In this document: positions 27,709 through 38,696 of the stretch, piece after piece | Numbering within the stretch: position 1 is the stretch's first letter | How the letters are laid out: each line of letters begins with the position of its first letter | The notes under the pieces: generated by a model | Databases searched by the model: none | Told to the model about the DNA's origin: nothing | Seen by the model: the letters and a program-made list of their open reading frames with translations, nothing else | Position numbers and translations under genes: made by a program | Assembly (NCBI GenBank): GCA_964446945.1 | Contig: CAYUQO010000016.1 | Location: forward strand, 43,568-107,567 | DNA length: 64,000 nucleotides | Reading direction: 5' to 3' | Source of the DNA: CAIYRG01 sp964446945 | Lineage (GTDB): Bacteria > Pseudomonadota > Alphaproteobacteria > Micropepsales > Micropepsaceae

Positions 27709-28908
27709 CTACTCTGAGTCCAGCACGACCCAGTCGTTCGGATAGAAGCCGTTGAATCCGGTGCGCAGCGCAATCGAATAGGCGCCCATATTTTCGAATA
27801 CGATATAATCGTCCTGCTGCAAGGTTTTGGGCAGCAGCAGCGGACGCGGCAGCACGTCGAGCGTATCGCAGGTCGGACCGAAGATCTTGAACGGCTTGAG
27901 TTCGCCGCGGCGTTCACGCACGCGCCCATGCGGACCGAAGCTGTACACGCGCCGGGGGTAATCGGCCGTCCATGCGGGGACGGACAATTCGTCAAAGCTG
28001 CCGTAAACCCCGTCATTGAGGAAAATCTGGTCGTCGCGACGCAAGATCACCCGCGCAATCAATGACACGCCTTCTGCGGCGAGGGCACGTCCGGGCTCGC
28101 AGAAGACATCTGCACCGGGCTGCAATGGAAAACTCGCCACCGCTTCGCGCACGGTATCGAAGTACCAGTGGAAAGGCGGGACGTCGTTGCCAAGATAGGG
28201 TCCGGGAAAGCCGCCGCCGACATCGAGGGCAGTGATCGTCAATCCCGCCGCATCCACCGCTCGCCGGGCAAGCTCCACCGCCTGTGCATAGGTGAACGGG
28301 CTCAGGCACTGTGAACCGACATGGAATGTCAGCGCCGGTCTCGCACCTGCATTTGCAATCCGCTTCAGCAAACGGCCGGCATTGGACGGAGTCGTGCCGA
28401 ACTTGCTCGACAATTCGAGCATGGCGCCGCCAAGCGGCGTGGCGACACGCACAAAAATGCGCAGGCCTTTGCCTCCGTCGGTCTCGCCGAGCAGTTTGTC
28501 GAGTTCGGGATCGCAGTCCACAACGAAGTCGGTCAGGCCATGCGTACGCCAGGCGGTGCGCGCTTCGCCCGGAATACGGACCGGCGCCATGAAGTGGCAA
28601 TTCGCGTCGGGGTAACGTCCCCGGACCAGTTCGACTTCTGCCAGTGACGCCGTATCAAAATGCCGGATGCCGGCCTGATAGATCTCGTCGACAACATAGG
28701 GGACCGGATTGGCCTTGACGGCATACATGGTCGTCCCGGGAAAGTTGTCGAGAAACTTTGCCACGGCGCCGCGGAAGCGGCGGGGATGAAGCACGTAAAC
28801 CGGATTTGCCGGATGTGTCGCCTCGATCGCCGAGGCGAAAGATGGAAAATGCGGCAGTGGCGAACCTGGAGCCGAAACCTGAAGCGGCGGCGCGGGCTGA
28901 ATGTTCAT
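27709..28908 (-). CDS. Ornithine/lysine/diaminopimelate-type PLP decarboxylase
   Basis: 399 residues; ATG with AGAGGAACAGGA upstream. Fold-type III PLP decarboxylase: Schiff-base Lys65 in MYAVKANP, HVGSQC, DVGGGFPG (phosphate loop) and CEPGRALAAEGV, with a substrate-contact region CDTLDVLP near the C-terminus. The CDxxD motif, the length under 400 and the absence of an N-terminal lysC-like domain match ornithine decarboxylases of bacteria and eukaryotes. It would make putrescine, feeding the speD/speE genes 30 kb away. Lysine or both substrates is possible. Confidence 0.88.
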   Translation of the reverse strand: MNIQPAPPLQVSAPGSPLPHFPSFASAIEATHPANPVYVLHPRRFRGAVAKFLDNFPGTTMYAVKANPVPYVVDEIYQAGIRHFDTASLAEVELVRGRYPDANCHFMAPVRIPGEARTAWRTHGLTDFVVDCDPELDKLLGETDGGKGLRIFVRVATPLGGAMLELSSKFGTTPSNAGRLLKRIANAGARPALTFHVGSQCLSPFTYAQAVELARRAVDAAGLTITALDVGGGFPGPYLGNDVPPFHWYFDTVREAVASFPLQPGADVFCEPGRALAAEGVSLIARVILRRDDQIFLNDGVYGSFDELSVPAWTADYPRRVYSFGPHGRVRERRGELKPFKIFGPTCDTLDVLPRPLLLPKTLQQDDYIVFENMGAYSIALRTGFNGFYPNDWVVLDSE

Positions 28909-28953
28909 TCCTGTTCCTCTTCAGGCGTTGCCGCCCTCACTCGGCCACTCCGG

Positions 28954-29373
28954 TTACGTGCTGCAGTCACCAACCTGGGGATCGCGCGGCAAAGCCAAAG
29001 TTCCTTGAACCATTTTCTCGTGATCGGGCGTGGTGACCTCGTCCAGCGCCTGAACCGCATATTTGAAATCGTCCGATTGGCAAGATTTCAGACCCGCCAA
29101 AGCCCGCTTGATATTATCGCTCTCAATGCCCGAAATGATCGCATTCGGGTCTTGTTTGGCGTTCGCGTGAATGAATTTCTCCATTCCGGCTTTCATCCGC
29201 TGGTAGCGATCTTCCCTGTCCTTGCTTAAAGCCACGTGACAGCGATCAAGTTCCGCGTGATAGACCCGCATCAGCATATACATGCAGGTCACGGAAGTGT
29301 CGGCCCGGGCGGCGGCAATGGGTGCAAGCACCAGGGCCGATGAAATCAAACCGGCGATAATAGACTTCTGCAT
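28954..29373 (-). CDS. Hypothetical secreted protein
   Basis: 139 residues. Signal peptide MQKSIIAGLISSALVLAPIAAARA, then a helical-looking region with four cysteines (VTCMYML, DRCHVAL, KSCQSDD, VGDCST) that could form two disulfides in the periplasm. No family recognised. It precedes the decarboxylase gene on the same strand with 45 bases between; the two may share a transcript. Confidence 0.6.
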   Translation of the reverse strand: MQKSIIAGLISSALVLAPIAAARADTSVTCMYMLMRVYHAELDRCHVALSKDREDRYQRMKAGMEKFIHANAKQDPNAIISGIESDNIKRALAGLKSCQSDDFKYAVQALDEVTTPDHEKMVQGTLALPRDPQVGDCST

Positions 29374-29476
29374 CGGAATATCCTTGCGCAGCGAGCGCGT
29401 CAGAATGGCTTTCCGACATTAGAAGGTTGTCGCGGCCCCGAATTCAAGGGGTAGAGCCGGTTGTGGTCTGGCCTAC

Positions 29477-30023
29477 CTACTCGGCGGCGGCTGCCGTCAC
29501 CATCGTGCGCCGCCGGAGGTCCAGGATGGTGGGACGATGATCGGCGGAGGGCTGATACACATTGCTGATCAATCCGGTCGCGGTTTCAACCTCGGCCTCG
29601 GACCAATTCCCGGGAAGGGCGAAGCTGGTGACGCCGACGCGCAGAAAGAACGCGATCTGGTCCAGCAGGAAATGTCCGGAGACCCGGATTTCGCCGGCGA
29701 AATGCAACCGCGTGCGCAAAATCCGCGCCCAGGAGAAGGCGCGGCCGTCCTTGAAATACCCGACATGCAGCTCGATCAGTTTCAGGTTCGGCAAATCCCG
29801 CTGCAGCAATTCGGGGGATTCGGCGCTTGCGAGCCGCACACCCAGCGCGACCGGCCGCGACAACAGAAGGTCCTTTTCAGCGACAAAGCGCTTCAGCGTG
29901 ACGATCACAGGCCCGTCGGGCAAAGGAGCATCGTCGGCTACGAACACGAAGTCATCGGCGGCAATGTGGCCATTGCGGAAAATCCGCGCTGGAGCATTGC
30001 CGGCAGAAATCGCCGAATCCGGA

Positions 30024-30034
<11 letters not shown>
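29477..30034 (-). CDS. DUF934 family protein (sulfite reductase operon)
   Basis: 185 residues from the ATG at 30034, which overlaps the sulfite reductase stop by 11 bases; the longer reading upstream is sulfite reductase in another frame. Contains GVRLASAESPELLQRDLPNLKLIELHV, FKDGRAFSWARILR and FLLDQIAFFLRVG, wording of the DUF934 family. These proteins are near-constant companions of alpha- and gammaproteobacterial sulfite reductases and are presumed to help electron transfer or assembly. Last gene of this operon; the usual cysH is not next to it. Confidence 0.88.
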
Positions 30035-31679
<1,645 letters not shown>

Positions 31680-31964
31680 TCAGGCTGCCTGCTTTCCCAT
31701 GTCGGGGCGAACACTTGGACCGCGGGCCCGAATTTGCTCACGCGCGCTGATGGCGGTAATCCGGCCGTGCTCGACTCGGACAGCAAATGCGTAGGGCGCC
31801 ACCACTTCGCAGCGCTGCACCGATTCGGCGGCGAGTTTGAGAGCGCGATCCGCCCCGGCGTCGTCGAGGACCTGCGCCTGCTGCAGTGACGATTGCCAAT
31901 CACCGGACTCGGTCCAATAGACCACTTCTCCGAAGGTAAGTTTGTTTGCGGTAATGACTTTCAC
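31680..31964 (-). CDS. DUF2849 family protein (sulfite reductase operon)
   Basis: 94 residues beginning MKVITANKLTFGEVVYW, with EVVAPYAFAVRVE in the C-terminal half: the DUF2849 pattern. It is found in alphaproteobacteria directly ahead of the sulfite reductase gene, usually after cysG. Function unproven. Here the first gene of the operon, its start 114 bases after the ABC permease stop. Confidence 0.9.
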   Translation of the reverse strand: MKVITANKLTFGEVVYWTESGDWQSSLQQAQVLDDAGADRALKLAAESVQRCEVVAPYAFAVRVEHGRITAISAREQIRARGPSVRPDMGKQAA

Positions 31965-32078
31965 GGGTCGGCCAAGCTCAAACTCGAGGCCACTAAATCA
32001 CACCGCCGGTAGTACAAATCAAGACAATACAGTCCCGCGACGGACAATTTTTTAATTTACAGTATATATATGTTATTA
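31965..32078 (-). promoter_or_regulatory. AT-rich spacer ahead of the sulfite reductase operon
   Basis: Between the ABC permease stop and the DUF2849 start lies the most AT-rich stretch nearby (about 32045-32085, with a TATATATA run). It is the expected site of the operon promoter and perhaps of a Cys regulator, but I cannot mark reliable -35/-10 boxes. Confidence 0.35.
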
Positions 32079-32870
32079 TTACCGCTCCTTCGCGACCGCG
32101 CTTTCATGCCAGTTCCGCAAAATCAGGTATTCCAGCAGGGCCAATGCGAAAAAGATGACCACCCCAAGCAGCGCGAGCAGCGCCAGGGCGGCAAACATCC
32201 GGGCAATCTGCAAACGGTTTCCGGCTTCTACGATCCTCCAGGCGAGGCCGGTCGCGGTCCCGGACCCGGCGCCATATTCCGCAACCACCGTCCCGATGAG
32301 CGCCAATCCGCCCGAGGTTTTCATCCCATTCAGCAAATAGGGCAGGGCCGAAGGAAATCTCAGCCGCCAAAGGATCTGCCAGTTCGAAGCCCCATAAAGC
32401 CGGAACAGATCGATGAGATTGTGGTCGGTTGAGCGCAGACCGAGGGTGGTATTTGAGAGAATGGGAAAGAACGCCACGATCCAGGCCAGGATGAGAAGCG
32501 CCAGATCGATACGTTCAAAGCCGACCCAGATGACGATCAGAGGTGCAATCGCGACGACCGGCGTCACCTGAAGGATGACGACATATGGGTAGAGCGCCAT
32601 TTCCACGACACGGCTCTGGGAAAACAGCATCGCCAGCGCAATGCCGCTCACCAGTGCGAAGCCAAATGCGAGAAGGGTGATCCGCAGCGTGGTCCACAGC
32701 GAAGCCATCAGGGAAGGAAAGTCATCGATTAGCGCCTGGGCGATTGCCGACGGAGCCGGAAGGACAATCCGGGGTATCTGGTAGATCGCGACCAGGAATT
32801 CCCATGCGGCAATGACAGCAATACCGACGACGATTGGTATTGCCGCGCGGGCAAGCTGAATCTTCGTCAT
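32079..32870 (-). CDS. ABC importer permease (NitT/TauT type)
   Basis: 263 residues from the ATG at 32870, overlapping the ATPase stop (ATGA). Six membrane segments and the cytoplasmic EAA-type loop (DLFRLYGASNWQILWRLRFPSALPYLLNGMK). NitT/TauT-type permeases import nitrate, sulfonates, thiamine or pyrimidine precursors. Third gene of an SBP - ATPase - permease operon, and just upstream of the sulfite reductase operon. Confidence 0.9.
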   Translation of the reverse strand: MTKIQLARAAIPIVVGIAVIAAWEFLVAIYQIPRIVLPAPSAIAQALIDDFPSLMASLWTTLRITLLAFGFALVSGIALAMLFSQSRVVEMALYPYVVILQVTPVVAIAPLIVIWVGFERIDLALLILAWIVAFFPILSNTTLGLRSTDHNLIDLFRLYGASNWQILWRLRFPSALPYLLNGMKTSGGLALIGTVVAEYGAGSGTATGLAWRIVEAGNRLQIARMFAALALLALLGVVIFFALALLEYLILRNWHESAVAKER

Positions 32871-33616
32871 GCGGCTGCTTTCATGCCTTCCCGGAGCAGC
32901 ACCGAGATTTGCCGCACCGACTCGGAATAGCCGGACGACATCCGCCACTCGGCCGAGCGGACATCAGGACCCGCAATGTTGATGGCTCCGGCAATTCGGC
33001 CGGGCCCCGGCGTCAAGGCAATGACACGCGTCGACAGGAATGCGCTCTCATAGACGCTGTGCGTGACGAAGATCACCGTGAGATGGTCTTCGCGCCACAG
33101 CCGAAGCAGATCTTCATTGAGTGCATCGCGGCTGATCTCGTCCAATGCAGCAAAGGGTTCGTCCATCAGCAAGAGAGAAGGTCGCGCGACAAGTGCGCGC
33201 GCAATCGAAACCCGCATGCGCATGCCGCCCGACAAAGCTCGCGGAAAGGCATCCGCGAACCTGCTTGTCAGTCCCACGCGCTCAAGCGCAGCCTCCGCAC
33301 GCTCATCCGCTTCGCGCCGCGGCACAGACGCAAGATCGAGCGGCAGCCGTATGTTCTGGCGGACTGTCGCCCAGGGCATCAGCGTCGCGTCCTGAAACAC
33401 ATAGCCGATGGCGGGTTTAGCCTTCTGCCAGATGACGTCGCCACGCGTCGGGGTGAGCAACCCCGCGATGATTTTCAGCACGGTGGATTTTCCGCAGCCG
33501 GAGGGGCCGAGGAGGGAGAGAAATTCCCCGGATTCAATTTTGAGATCGAGCGGCCCCAGCGCTGCATTGCCGCGGCTGAAAGTCTGCTCGACTGCGCGCA
33601 ACTCACCCAGAATCAC
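32867..33616 (-). CDS. ABC importer ATPase (NitT/TauT type)
   Basis: 249 residues with a GTG start overlapping the SBP stop (GTGA). Walker A GPSGCGKST, signature LSGGMRMRVSIARAL, Walker B LLLMDEPFAALDE and the H-loop FVTHSVYES. The MSDPHXX-type cap seen in nitrate/taurine ATPases is present in outline. It pairs with the permease and the lipoprotein next to it. Confidence 0.93.
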   Translation of the reverse strand: MILGELRAVEQTFSRGNAALGPLDLKIESGEFLSLLGPSGCGKSTVLKIIAGLLTPTRGDVIWQKAKPAIGYVFQDATLMPWATVRQNIRLPLDLASVPRREADERAEAALERVGLTSRFADAFPRALSGGMRMRVSIARALVARPSLLLMDEPFAALDEISRDALNEDLLRLWREDHLTVIFVTHSVYESAFLSTRVIALTPGPGRIAGAINIAGPDVRSAEWRMSSGYSESVRQISVLLREGMKAAA

Positions 33617-34695
33617 TGGACGGATGCCCCGCTGGATGGGGATTTTTGCGGCGCAGCGACCAATACAACACCGGAACGCACGTCAAGAGAGTGGCCTTTG
33701 TTGACGAATTGCAACGTATAGGCGTTGCGATAATCAAAATCGCGCTTGTATATGCCTTCCGCACTCATGACCGCGAAAAAATCCCGCCAGCGCTGATCGC
33801 TCATCGCGCCGATTCTCTCTTTCGTCGCGTCGCCGGAAAGCGCAATCCCATAACTCCGCATCTTGTCGATCGCCTGCGCGATCAGATCATCCGTCATCTC
33901 GGGATTGTCTTTTTTGATGAGTTCATTGCCCGGCCGCGGATCGCCATAAAGATAATCCATCCAGCCTTCGATGCTGGCGTCGACGAAAGCCTGAACGGCT
34001 GCCGGTTTTGATGCGATCCACGAGTCGGGAACAAGGATCAGATTGGCGTATCCCGGATACCCCGCATCCGCGAGCGAGTAAACTTCCGGCTTGATCCCGC
34101 CCTGCTTCTCGATCGCATACGGTTCGGAGGAAAGATAACCTTCCTGGATGGCGGATTTATCGACGAGAAAAGGCGCAAGATTGAACGTGTATTTGCGGAT
34201 TTGATTGTCGCTGAATCCGTATTTCGATTTCAGCCACGGCCAGAAAGTGTCGAGCGCGGCATCGCTGATCATGATCGGCTTGCCCGCCATATCGGCAATG
34301 GATTTGATGTCGCTGCGGGGATGGGTGATCAAAACCTGCGGGTCCTTCTGGAACACCGCCATGACCGCTTTGAATGCGCCACCCGCGCGCCGCAAATTCA
34401 GTGGGATGAAACTGTTCGAGGCAATTCCGAAGTCGGCTGCGCCGCCTGCGAGTAACTGCCCGACATTGACCGTCGGCCCTCCTTCGCGAATGACCACCCG
34501 GAGTCCGTGCTTTGCGTAAAGGCCCTCGGCGACAGCTTCATAAAAGCCGCCATGTTCGGCTTGCGCCTTCCAATCCGTGACCAGCACGATTTTCGTCGGG
34601 CCGTCGCCAGCAGGCTGTGCAACACGGGACTCCTGCCCACATCCGCCAAGGATCGGAAGTAACGCAACAGCCCAAAGCCGTGCAGCAAATGTCAT
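33613..34695 (-). CDS. NMT1/THI5-type substrate-binding lipoprotein
   Basis: 360 residues. N-terminal lipoprotein signal with lipobox LPILGGC. The body starts KIVLVTDWKAQAEHGGFYEAVAEGLY, the NMT1/THI5-like pattern shared by binding proteins for pyrimidine (thiamine precursor), riboflavin, nitrate and alkanesulfonates. First gene of the operon with ATPase and permease. Substrate open: a sulfonate would match the sulfite reductase genes downstream; I found no TPP riboswitch in front. Confidence 0.88.
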   Translation of the reverse strand: MTFAARLWAVALLPILGGCGQESRVAQPAGDGPTKIVLVTDWKAQAEHGGFYEAVAEGLYAKHGLRVVIREGGPTVNVGQLLAGGAADFGIASNSFIPLNLRRAGGAFKAVMAVFQKDPQVLITHPRSDIKSIADMAGKPIMISDAALDTFWPWLKSKYGFSDNQIRKYTFNLAPFLVDKSAIQEGYLSSEPYAIEKQGGIKPEVYSLADAGYPGYANLILVPDSWIASKPAAVQAFVDASIEGWMDYLYGDPRPGNELIKKDNPEMTDDLIAQAIDKMRSYGIALSGDATKERIGAMSDQRWRDFFAVMSAEGIYKRDFDYRNAYTLQFVNKGHSLDVRSGVVLVAAPQKSPSSGASVQ

Positions 34696-34743
34696 CTACC
34701 ACTCCAGCCAAAGCGTTTTCCGCCGACCCGTCTACGCTGAAAG

Positions 34744-34781
34744 CTTCGGCGGGCGAGCCGTGGACACTGAGTCCGCCGAAG
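34744..34781 (-). terminator. Hairpin between PBP1A and the ABC operon
   Basis: Nine-base perfect inverted repeat CTTCGGCGG / CCGCCGAAG with a 20-base loop, after the PBP stop and before the SBP start in the direction of transcription, followed by CTTTC. It may end the PBP message; the T-tract is weak. Confidence 0.4.
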
Positions 34782-34895
34782 TCTTGACGAAGGCGGAAGT
34801 GGCTGCCGGTTCGGCGCAGAAAACGCGTCACTTACCTAAAATCAGGAGAGGAATTTGCCTGCGCCGCAGTGGCGATTCAATCGCAATGCAACCCG

Positions 34896-37661
34896 TCAAC
34901 CGGGATTTGAATCCGGATTGGCACCGCTTTGCTGGCTATTCGGACCGTTCGGCGACTGGTCAGGCGCGATCTGTGGCGGAGTTGAGTTTCCCTGCGATTG
35001 CTGACCGGGGGAGTTCGCCGAAGGTCCTGCAATGCCCGCGGGAGTCTGGTTTTGGCCAGATGGGCCAGCGGACGAACTTCCTCCGTTAGGGGTCGAAAGA
35101 TCAGGCGGCGAAGCGCCGTAAACCGGCGGCGCTGCACGCCTTGCTATTCTTGGGGGGGTTGAGCTTCCCGGCGATAGCTGACCGGGGAAGTTCGCTGAGG
35201 GTGGTGCCCCAGCGCCTGGCGAAATCTGGTTTTGCCCGAGCGTACCGGGCGAGGAGTTTCCTGCATCGGGCGCCAACAGATCGGGCGTCACGGGTGTGCT
35301 GACAGACGGCGGCGCAGCACGGTTGGTTATTCTTGGCGGACGTGAGTTGCCGAAGGGCGAAGCGTAGCCATTACCCTGCCCGGAATTGCTATTCCCCGGC
35401 GCTGGAAATTGGTCGGGCGGCGGAAGTGTCGCCACATTTCGCCGGTTCTGCGGCGGCGGCGGCTCAGCGTCCGAATTGTTGGTAGTATTGCCACCGGCGC
35501 TGTTGCCATTGCTGGTATTGGCGTTGGTATTGCTGCCATCGTTGAGCGTATTGCCGGTATTGTTGGGCGTAGTCGCCGCCGTATTGGGGCGGCGACCGGT
35601 AAAAAAATCCGGGGGCACCTCTGCCCTTTGTTGTGGCTGGGGCGGAGGCGGGGACGGCGAGGGAGCCGGCGGCGGGTTGTTGCCGAACAATCCACCAAAG
35701 AAGCGGCCAATGCCATCGAATGGACCTTGATCCTGCGTTCCGGGCTGGCCGTTATCCGGGCCGTTGTCCGGCGTCTGCGCCATAACCATGCCGACGGGTT
35801 GGTCGCGCTGAATCGGAGTAGCTGGCCGATTCTGCAGCGCCACGCGCATGTAGCCGTTCCAGATTTGCGCCGGAAGCAATCCACCCGTCACTTTGTTCAT
35901 GGGGGAAGAATCGTCGTTGCCGACCCATACGCCGGTGATCAGATCGGACGAAAATCCGATGAACCACGCATCGCGATAATCAGAACTGGTCCCGGTCTTT
36001 CCCGCGACATCGTATCCTGGCACCGCAGCAGCGCGCCCCGTCCCTACCTGCACGACCTGGTACAGCAGATCGTTCATTTGCAGAGCGTTGTCCTGGGAAA
36101 AGACTTGCTGCGAAGGCGAAGCCGGACGGCGGTAGAGAACCGTACCGTCCGGTTTGCGGACTTCCCGCACCAGATAGGGTTCGACCTTGCGCCCAAGCGT
36201 CGCGAAGGAACCGTAGGCTGCTGTCATCTCAAGCGGAGTCACATCGGAAGTGCCGAGCGCCAGCGACGGCACCGGATCCAAAGGCGACTGAATGCCGAGA
36301 CGGTGGGCAACATCGACAACGCTGGAAATTCCGATTTCCTGACCAAGCTGAACCGCAATCGTGTTGATCGAATGCGCGAATGCCGTCTCCAGATCGACCG
36401 GACCAACATAGTTTTGACCGTAATTATCCGGTGTCCAGACTTTGGAAAGGTCCTGAATTGAGACCGGCTGGTCGGTACGGATAGTCGCGGGAGTCAATCC
36501 ATGCTCGAATGCGGCGAGATAGACGAATGCCTTGAACGCGGACCCCGGTTGCCGATGGGCGTTCGTCACCCGGTTGAATGAGCTTTCGCCATAGTCCACA
36601 CCACCGACAAGCGCACGTACGGCGCCGTCCGTGGTCAACGAAACCAACGCGCCCTGGTTTGCGTGCAACGCTCGGCCGCGGCGGCTCAGCACGCCTGAAA
36701 GTTGCGTCGCCGCTGCGGTTTCAAGTTTCGGATCGAGCGTTGTGGAAACGATCAGATCGCCCTGCGCGTCCGGAAGCAGTTGATGGACTTCATCGGCAGC
36801 CGCATCCAGGAAATAGCTGCGCGCAATGCTGTCCTTGAGCGGGATCACCACTGCAGGATGTTTTTCGGCAACGTGTTGCTGCTGTGGCGTGATCGCACCG
36901 ATCTCTACCATTTGCGACAACACGTCTCCGGCACGCCCCTGAGCCGCTTCGAGATCGCGGCGGGGCGAAAACGCCGAAGGTGCGCGCGTCAGTGCCGCCA
37001 ACATGGCCGCTTCCGAAATCGTCAGATTGCGGGCCGACTTGCCGAAATAAGCGTGCGACGCCGCATCGATCCCATATGCTCCTGATCCGAGATAAATGCG
37101 GTTGAGATAGAGTTCGAGAATCTGGTCTTTCGTGAGCCGCCGCTCCAGCGCCAGCGCGCCGCCGATTTCGCGGAACTTCCGCGTAAAGGTTCGGTCGGGA
37201 GTCAGAAACAGCATTTTCACGACCTGCTGCGTGATCGTCGAGCCGCCCTGTACGACATGGCCGGCCTGAAAATTGACGATCGCCGCGCGCACCATGCCTT
37301 CGAGATCGATACCGTGGTGCTGGTAAAAGTCGCGGTCCTCTTCGGCGATAAATGCCTTGGGCACATAGGGCGGCAATTCGCTGAGCGTCAGCCTCTCGCC
37401 GACAATTGCTCCGCGCTGCCCGGCTGGCTGATCATGCTCATCAACAAATGTGAGCGATGCCGGCCGATTGAGCGTGTAGAGATCGGGTTGGGACAGGTCG
37501 GGCGCCAAAACATTCACAGCGCCGATAAACGCAAGCGAGACGACGAGCAGGGCTCCGGCCAGGGCTGCGGCCACGACGCCGCTCCAAAATCCGATTCGGC
37601 TGGCGCCCCACCGCCAAGGTGGGCCGCCCGATTCATTGTTTGCAGGGTGCTGCGCTGGCAT
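34896..37661 (-). CDS. Class A penicillin-binding protein (PBP1A type)
   Basis: 921 residues. N-terminal anchor (about 22-48), then the glycosyltransferase domain with EEDRDFYQHHGID (catalytic Glu) and GGSTITQQVVK, and the transpeptidase domain with SxxK in QPGSAFKAF, SIN in HSINTIAV and KTGTS in VAGKTGTSSDY. It polymerises and crosslinks peptidoglycan outside the inner membrane. About 250 C-terminal residues (from near 670) are disordered and rich in Pro, Asn, Gly and Gln, including a 60-residue tandem repeat; that tail is unusual. ATG start, single gene. Confidence 0.95.
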   Translation of the reverse strand: MPAQHPANNESGGPPWRWGASRIGFWSGVVAAALAGALLVVSLAFIGAVNVLAPDLSQPDLYTLNRPASLTFVDEHDQPAGQRGAIVGERLTLSELPPYVPKAFIAEEDRDFYQHHGIDLEGMVRAAIVNFQAGHVVQGGSTITQQVVKMLFLTPDRTFTRKFREIGGALALERRLTKDQILELYLNRIYLGSGAYGIDAASHAYFGKSARNLTISEAAMLAALTRAPSAFSPRRDLEAAQGRAGDVLSQMVEIGAITPQQQHVAEKHPAVVIPLKDSIARSYFLDAAADEVHQLLPDAQGDLIVSTTLDPKLETAAATQLSGVLSRRGRALHANQGALVSLTTDGAVRALVGGVDYGESSFNRVTNAHRQPGSAFKAFVYLAAFEHGLTPATIRTDQPVSIQDLSKVWTPDNYGQNYVGPVDLETAFAHSINTIAVQLGQEIGISSVVDVAHRLGIQSPLDPVPSLALGTSDVTPLEMTAAYGSFATLGRKVEPYLVREVRKPDGTVLYRRPASPSQQVFSQDNALQMNDLLYQVVQVGTGRAAAVPGYDVAGKTGTSSDYRDAWFIGFSSDLITGVWVGNDDSSPMNKVTGGLLPAQIWNGYMRVALQNRPATPIQRDQPVGMVMAQTPDNGPDNGQPGTQDQGPFDGIGRFFGGLFGNNPPPAPSPSPPPPQPQQRAEVPPDFFTGRRPNTAATTPNNTGNTLNDGSNTNANTSNGNSAGGNTTNNSDAEPPPPQNRRNVATLPPPDQFPAPGNSNSGQGNGYASPFGNSRPPRITNRAAPPSVSTPVTPDLLAPDAGNSSPGTLGQNQISPGAGAPPSANFPGQLSPGSSTPPRIARRAAPPVYGASPPDLSTPNGGSSSAGPSGQNQTPAGIAGPSANSPGQQSQGNSTPPQIAPDQSPNGPNSQQSGANPDSNPG
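34986..35348 (-). repeat. Tandem ~60-residue repeat coded in the PBP tail
   Basis: Protein residues about 772-833 and 834-892 are two related units, each starting PPRI..RAAPP and containing P.DL..P..G.SS and GQNQ, then PSAN.PGQ; a third truncated unit begins STPPQIA. Similarity is visible in protein and in the DNA. Confidence 0.75.
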
Positions 37662-38016
37662 CCGGCGGATATCTCCGTTCCACGCAATGGATACGCGTCA
37701 CTTCTCCCGGAGCGCCCCAACAAATTTGGCCCCCGCAGCGCAACGAAACCCCCTTACGGGCATTGGAACTCAATTGGCCCAAATCGCGGGTTACGTTTTG
37801 AAAGACCCCGCGATATCCTTCAGATACCGCGGGGCCGTTCATCGGCAGGGGTAACGCGAGGAGGGGCAATGCACGTAACCCGTGGCCGGACGATCTCGGG
37901 CTTGATCCGTATCGGGAGGCCCTTATGTCTGGACGCACCATGCCATCCTTCGGCTGAACGGGGGCTGCGCAGGGTGTTCATCCAGAGTTCATGCGCCCGG
38001 GCTTAATAGGCTCGAA
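37662..38016. other. Divergent intergenic region, PBP1A / PepSY
   Basis: 355 bases without a gene between the divergent starts of the PBP and PepSY genes. It holds a strong hairpin (37806-37834: CCCCGCGATATC against GATACCGCGGGG, one mismatch, 5-base loop) and, next to the PepSY gene, a GTTCAT direct repeat. The rest shows nothing I can name. Confidence 0.6.
37976..37992 (+). promoter_or_regulatory. Candidate OmpR-family regulator box (direct repeat)
   Basis: GTTCAT at 37976-37981 and 37987-37992, an exact 6-base direct repeat with an 11-base period, 25 bases before the PepSY start and about ten bases before a TTAATA sequence. Two half-sites one helical turn apart are the standard binding layout for OmpR/PhoB-type regulators, and the regulator gene is the next gene but one. 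Confidence 0.5.
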
Positions 38017-38691
38017 ATGCGGTACCGGGTTCTGATGTTAGCCGCTTTCCTATCCGCCTTGGCTGCCTCCGCCGGTCCGGCTGCGGCGCAACCCTATCGT
38101 GCGCGCGAGGGTGTGCAATCAGGTCAGGTGCAGTCGCTGGACCAGATACTGAATGGGATTCGGCGGCAGCGGCCAGGGAGCCTCGCCGATGTCCAGGGGC
38201 CAAGTCCGTCCCCCGAGGGTGAGCCGCGCTATCGTCTCAAATGGGTTACGCCCGATGGACGCGTTCTGTGGCTCGATACCGACGCGCGAACCGGGCGCGT
38301 GCTGGGGGTAGAGGGAGAAGACCGCGGTGCCCCGCCGGGGTCCATGAGCCGGGGTCCATATGGTCCTCCGCCTGGCTATCCGCCAGCGCCGGGTTACCCG
38401 CAGGCGCCGAACTACCGGGAAGCGCCAGGTTATGGGCGCGTCCCACCCGGCTATCCGCTGCAATCTGGCGCTGTACCGCAACCACAGGCTTATGGACCCC
38501 CGCAGGGTTATGGCCCTCCTCCGGTGGCGGGGCCGCCCGTTGCCGGGCCGCCGGTTGTCGGGCCGCCAGGCATGGAGCCACCAGGTATGGGGCCGCGAGG
38601 ATTCGGACCGCGGGGATTCGGTCCGCGTGGATTCATTATGCGGAATGGTCCGCGTGGTGAACCCGGACGGGGCCGCGATTTTCGGAGATAG
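38017..38691 (+). CDS. PepSY-domain secreted protein with Pro/Gly-rich repeat tail
   Basis: 224 residues. Signal peptide (to AAA at about 24), then a PepSY domain: SLDQILNGIRRQRPG and YRLKWVTPDGRVLWLDTDARTG. The second half is proline- and glycine-rich, with GYPPAPGYPQ-like, VAGPPVAGPPVVGPPG and GFGPRGFGPRG repeats. PepSY proteins next to FeuPQ/PhoPQ-type systems are usually regulator targets or accessory sensors in the periplasm. Five bases before the regulator gene, so one transcript. Confidence 0.85.
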   Translation: MRYRVLMLAAFLSALAASAGPAAAQPYRAREGVQSGQVQSLDQILNGIRRQRPGSLADVQGPSPSPEGEPRYRLKWVTPDGRVLWLDTDARTGRVLGVEGEDRGAPPGSMSRGPYGPPPGYPPAPGYPQAPNYREAPGYGRVPPGYPLQSGAVPQPQAYGPPQGYGPPPVAGPPVAGPPVVGPPGMEPPGMGPRGFGPRGFGPRGFIMRNGPRGEPGRGRDFRR

Positions 38692-38696
38692 TTGTT

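Noticed and set aside
34696..34895. TPP riboswitch ahead of the NMT1/THI5-type binding protein
   Set aside because: The conserved thi-box sequences are not present on the minus strand.
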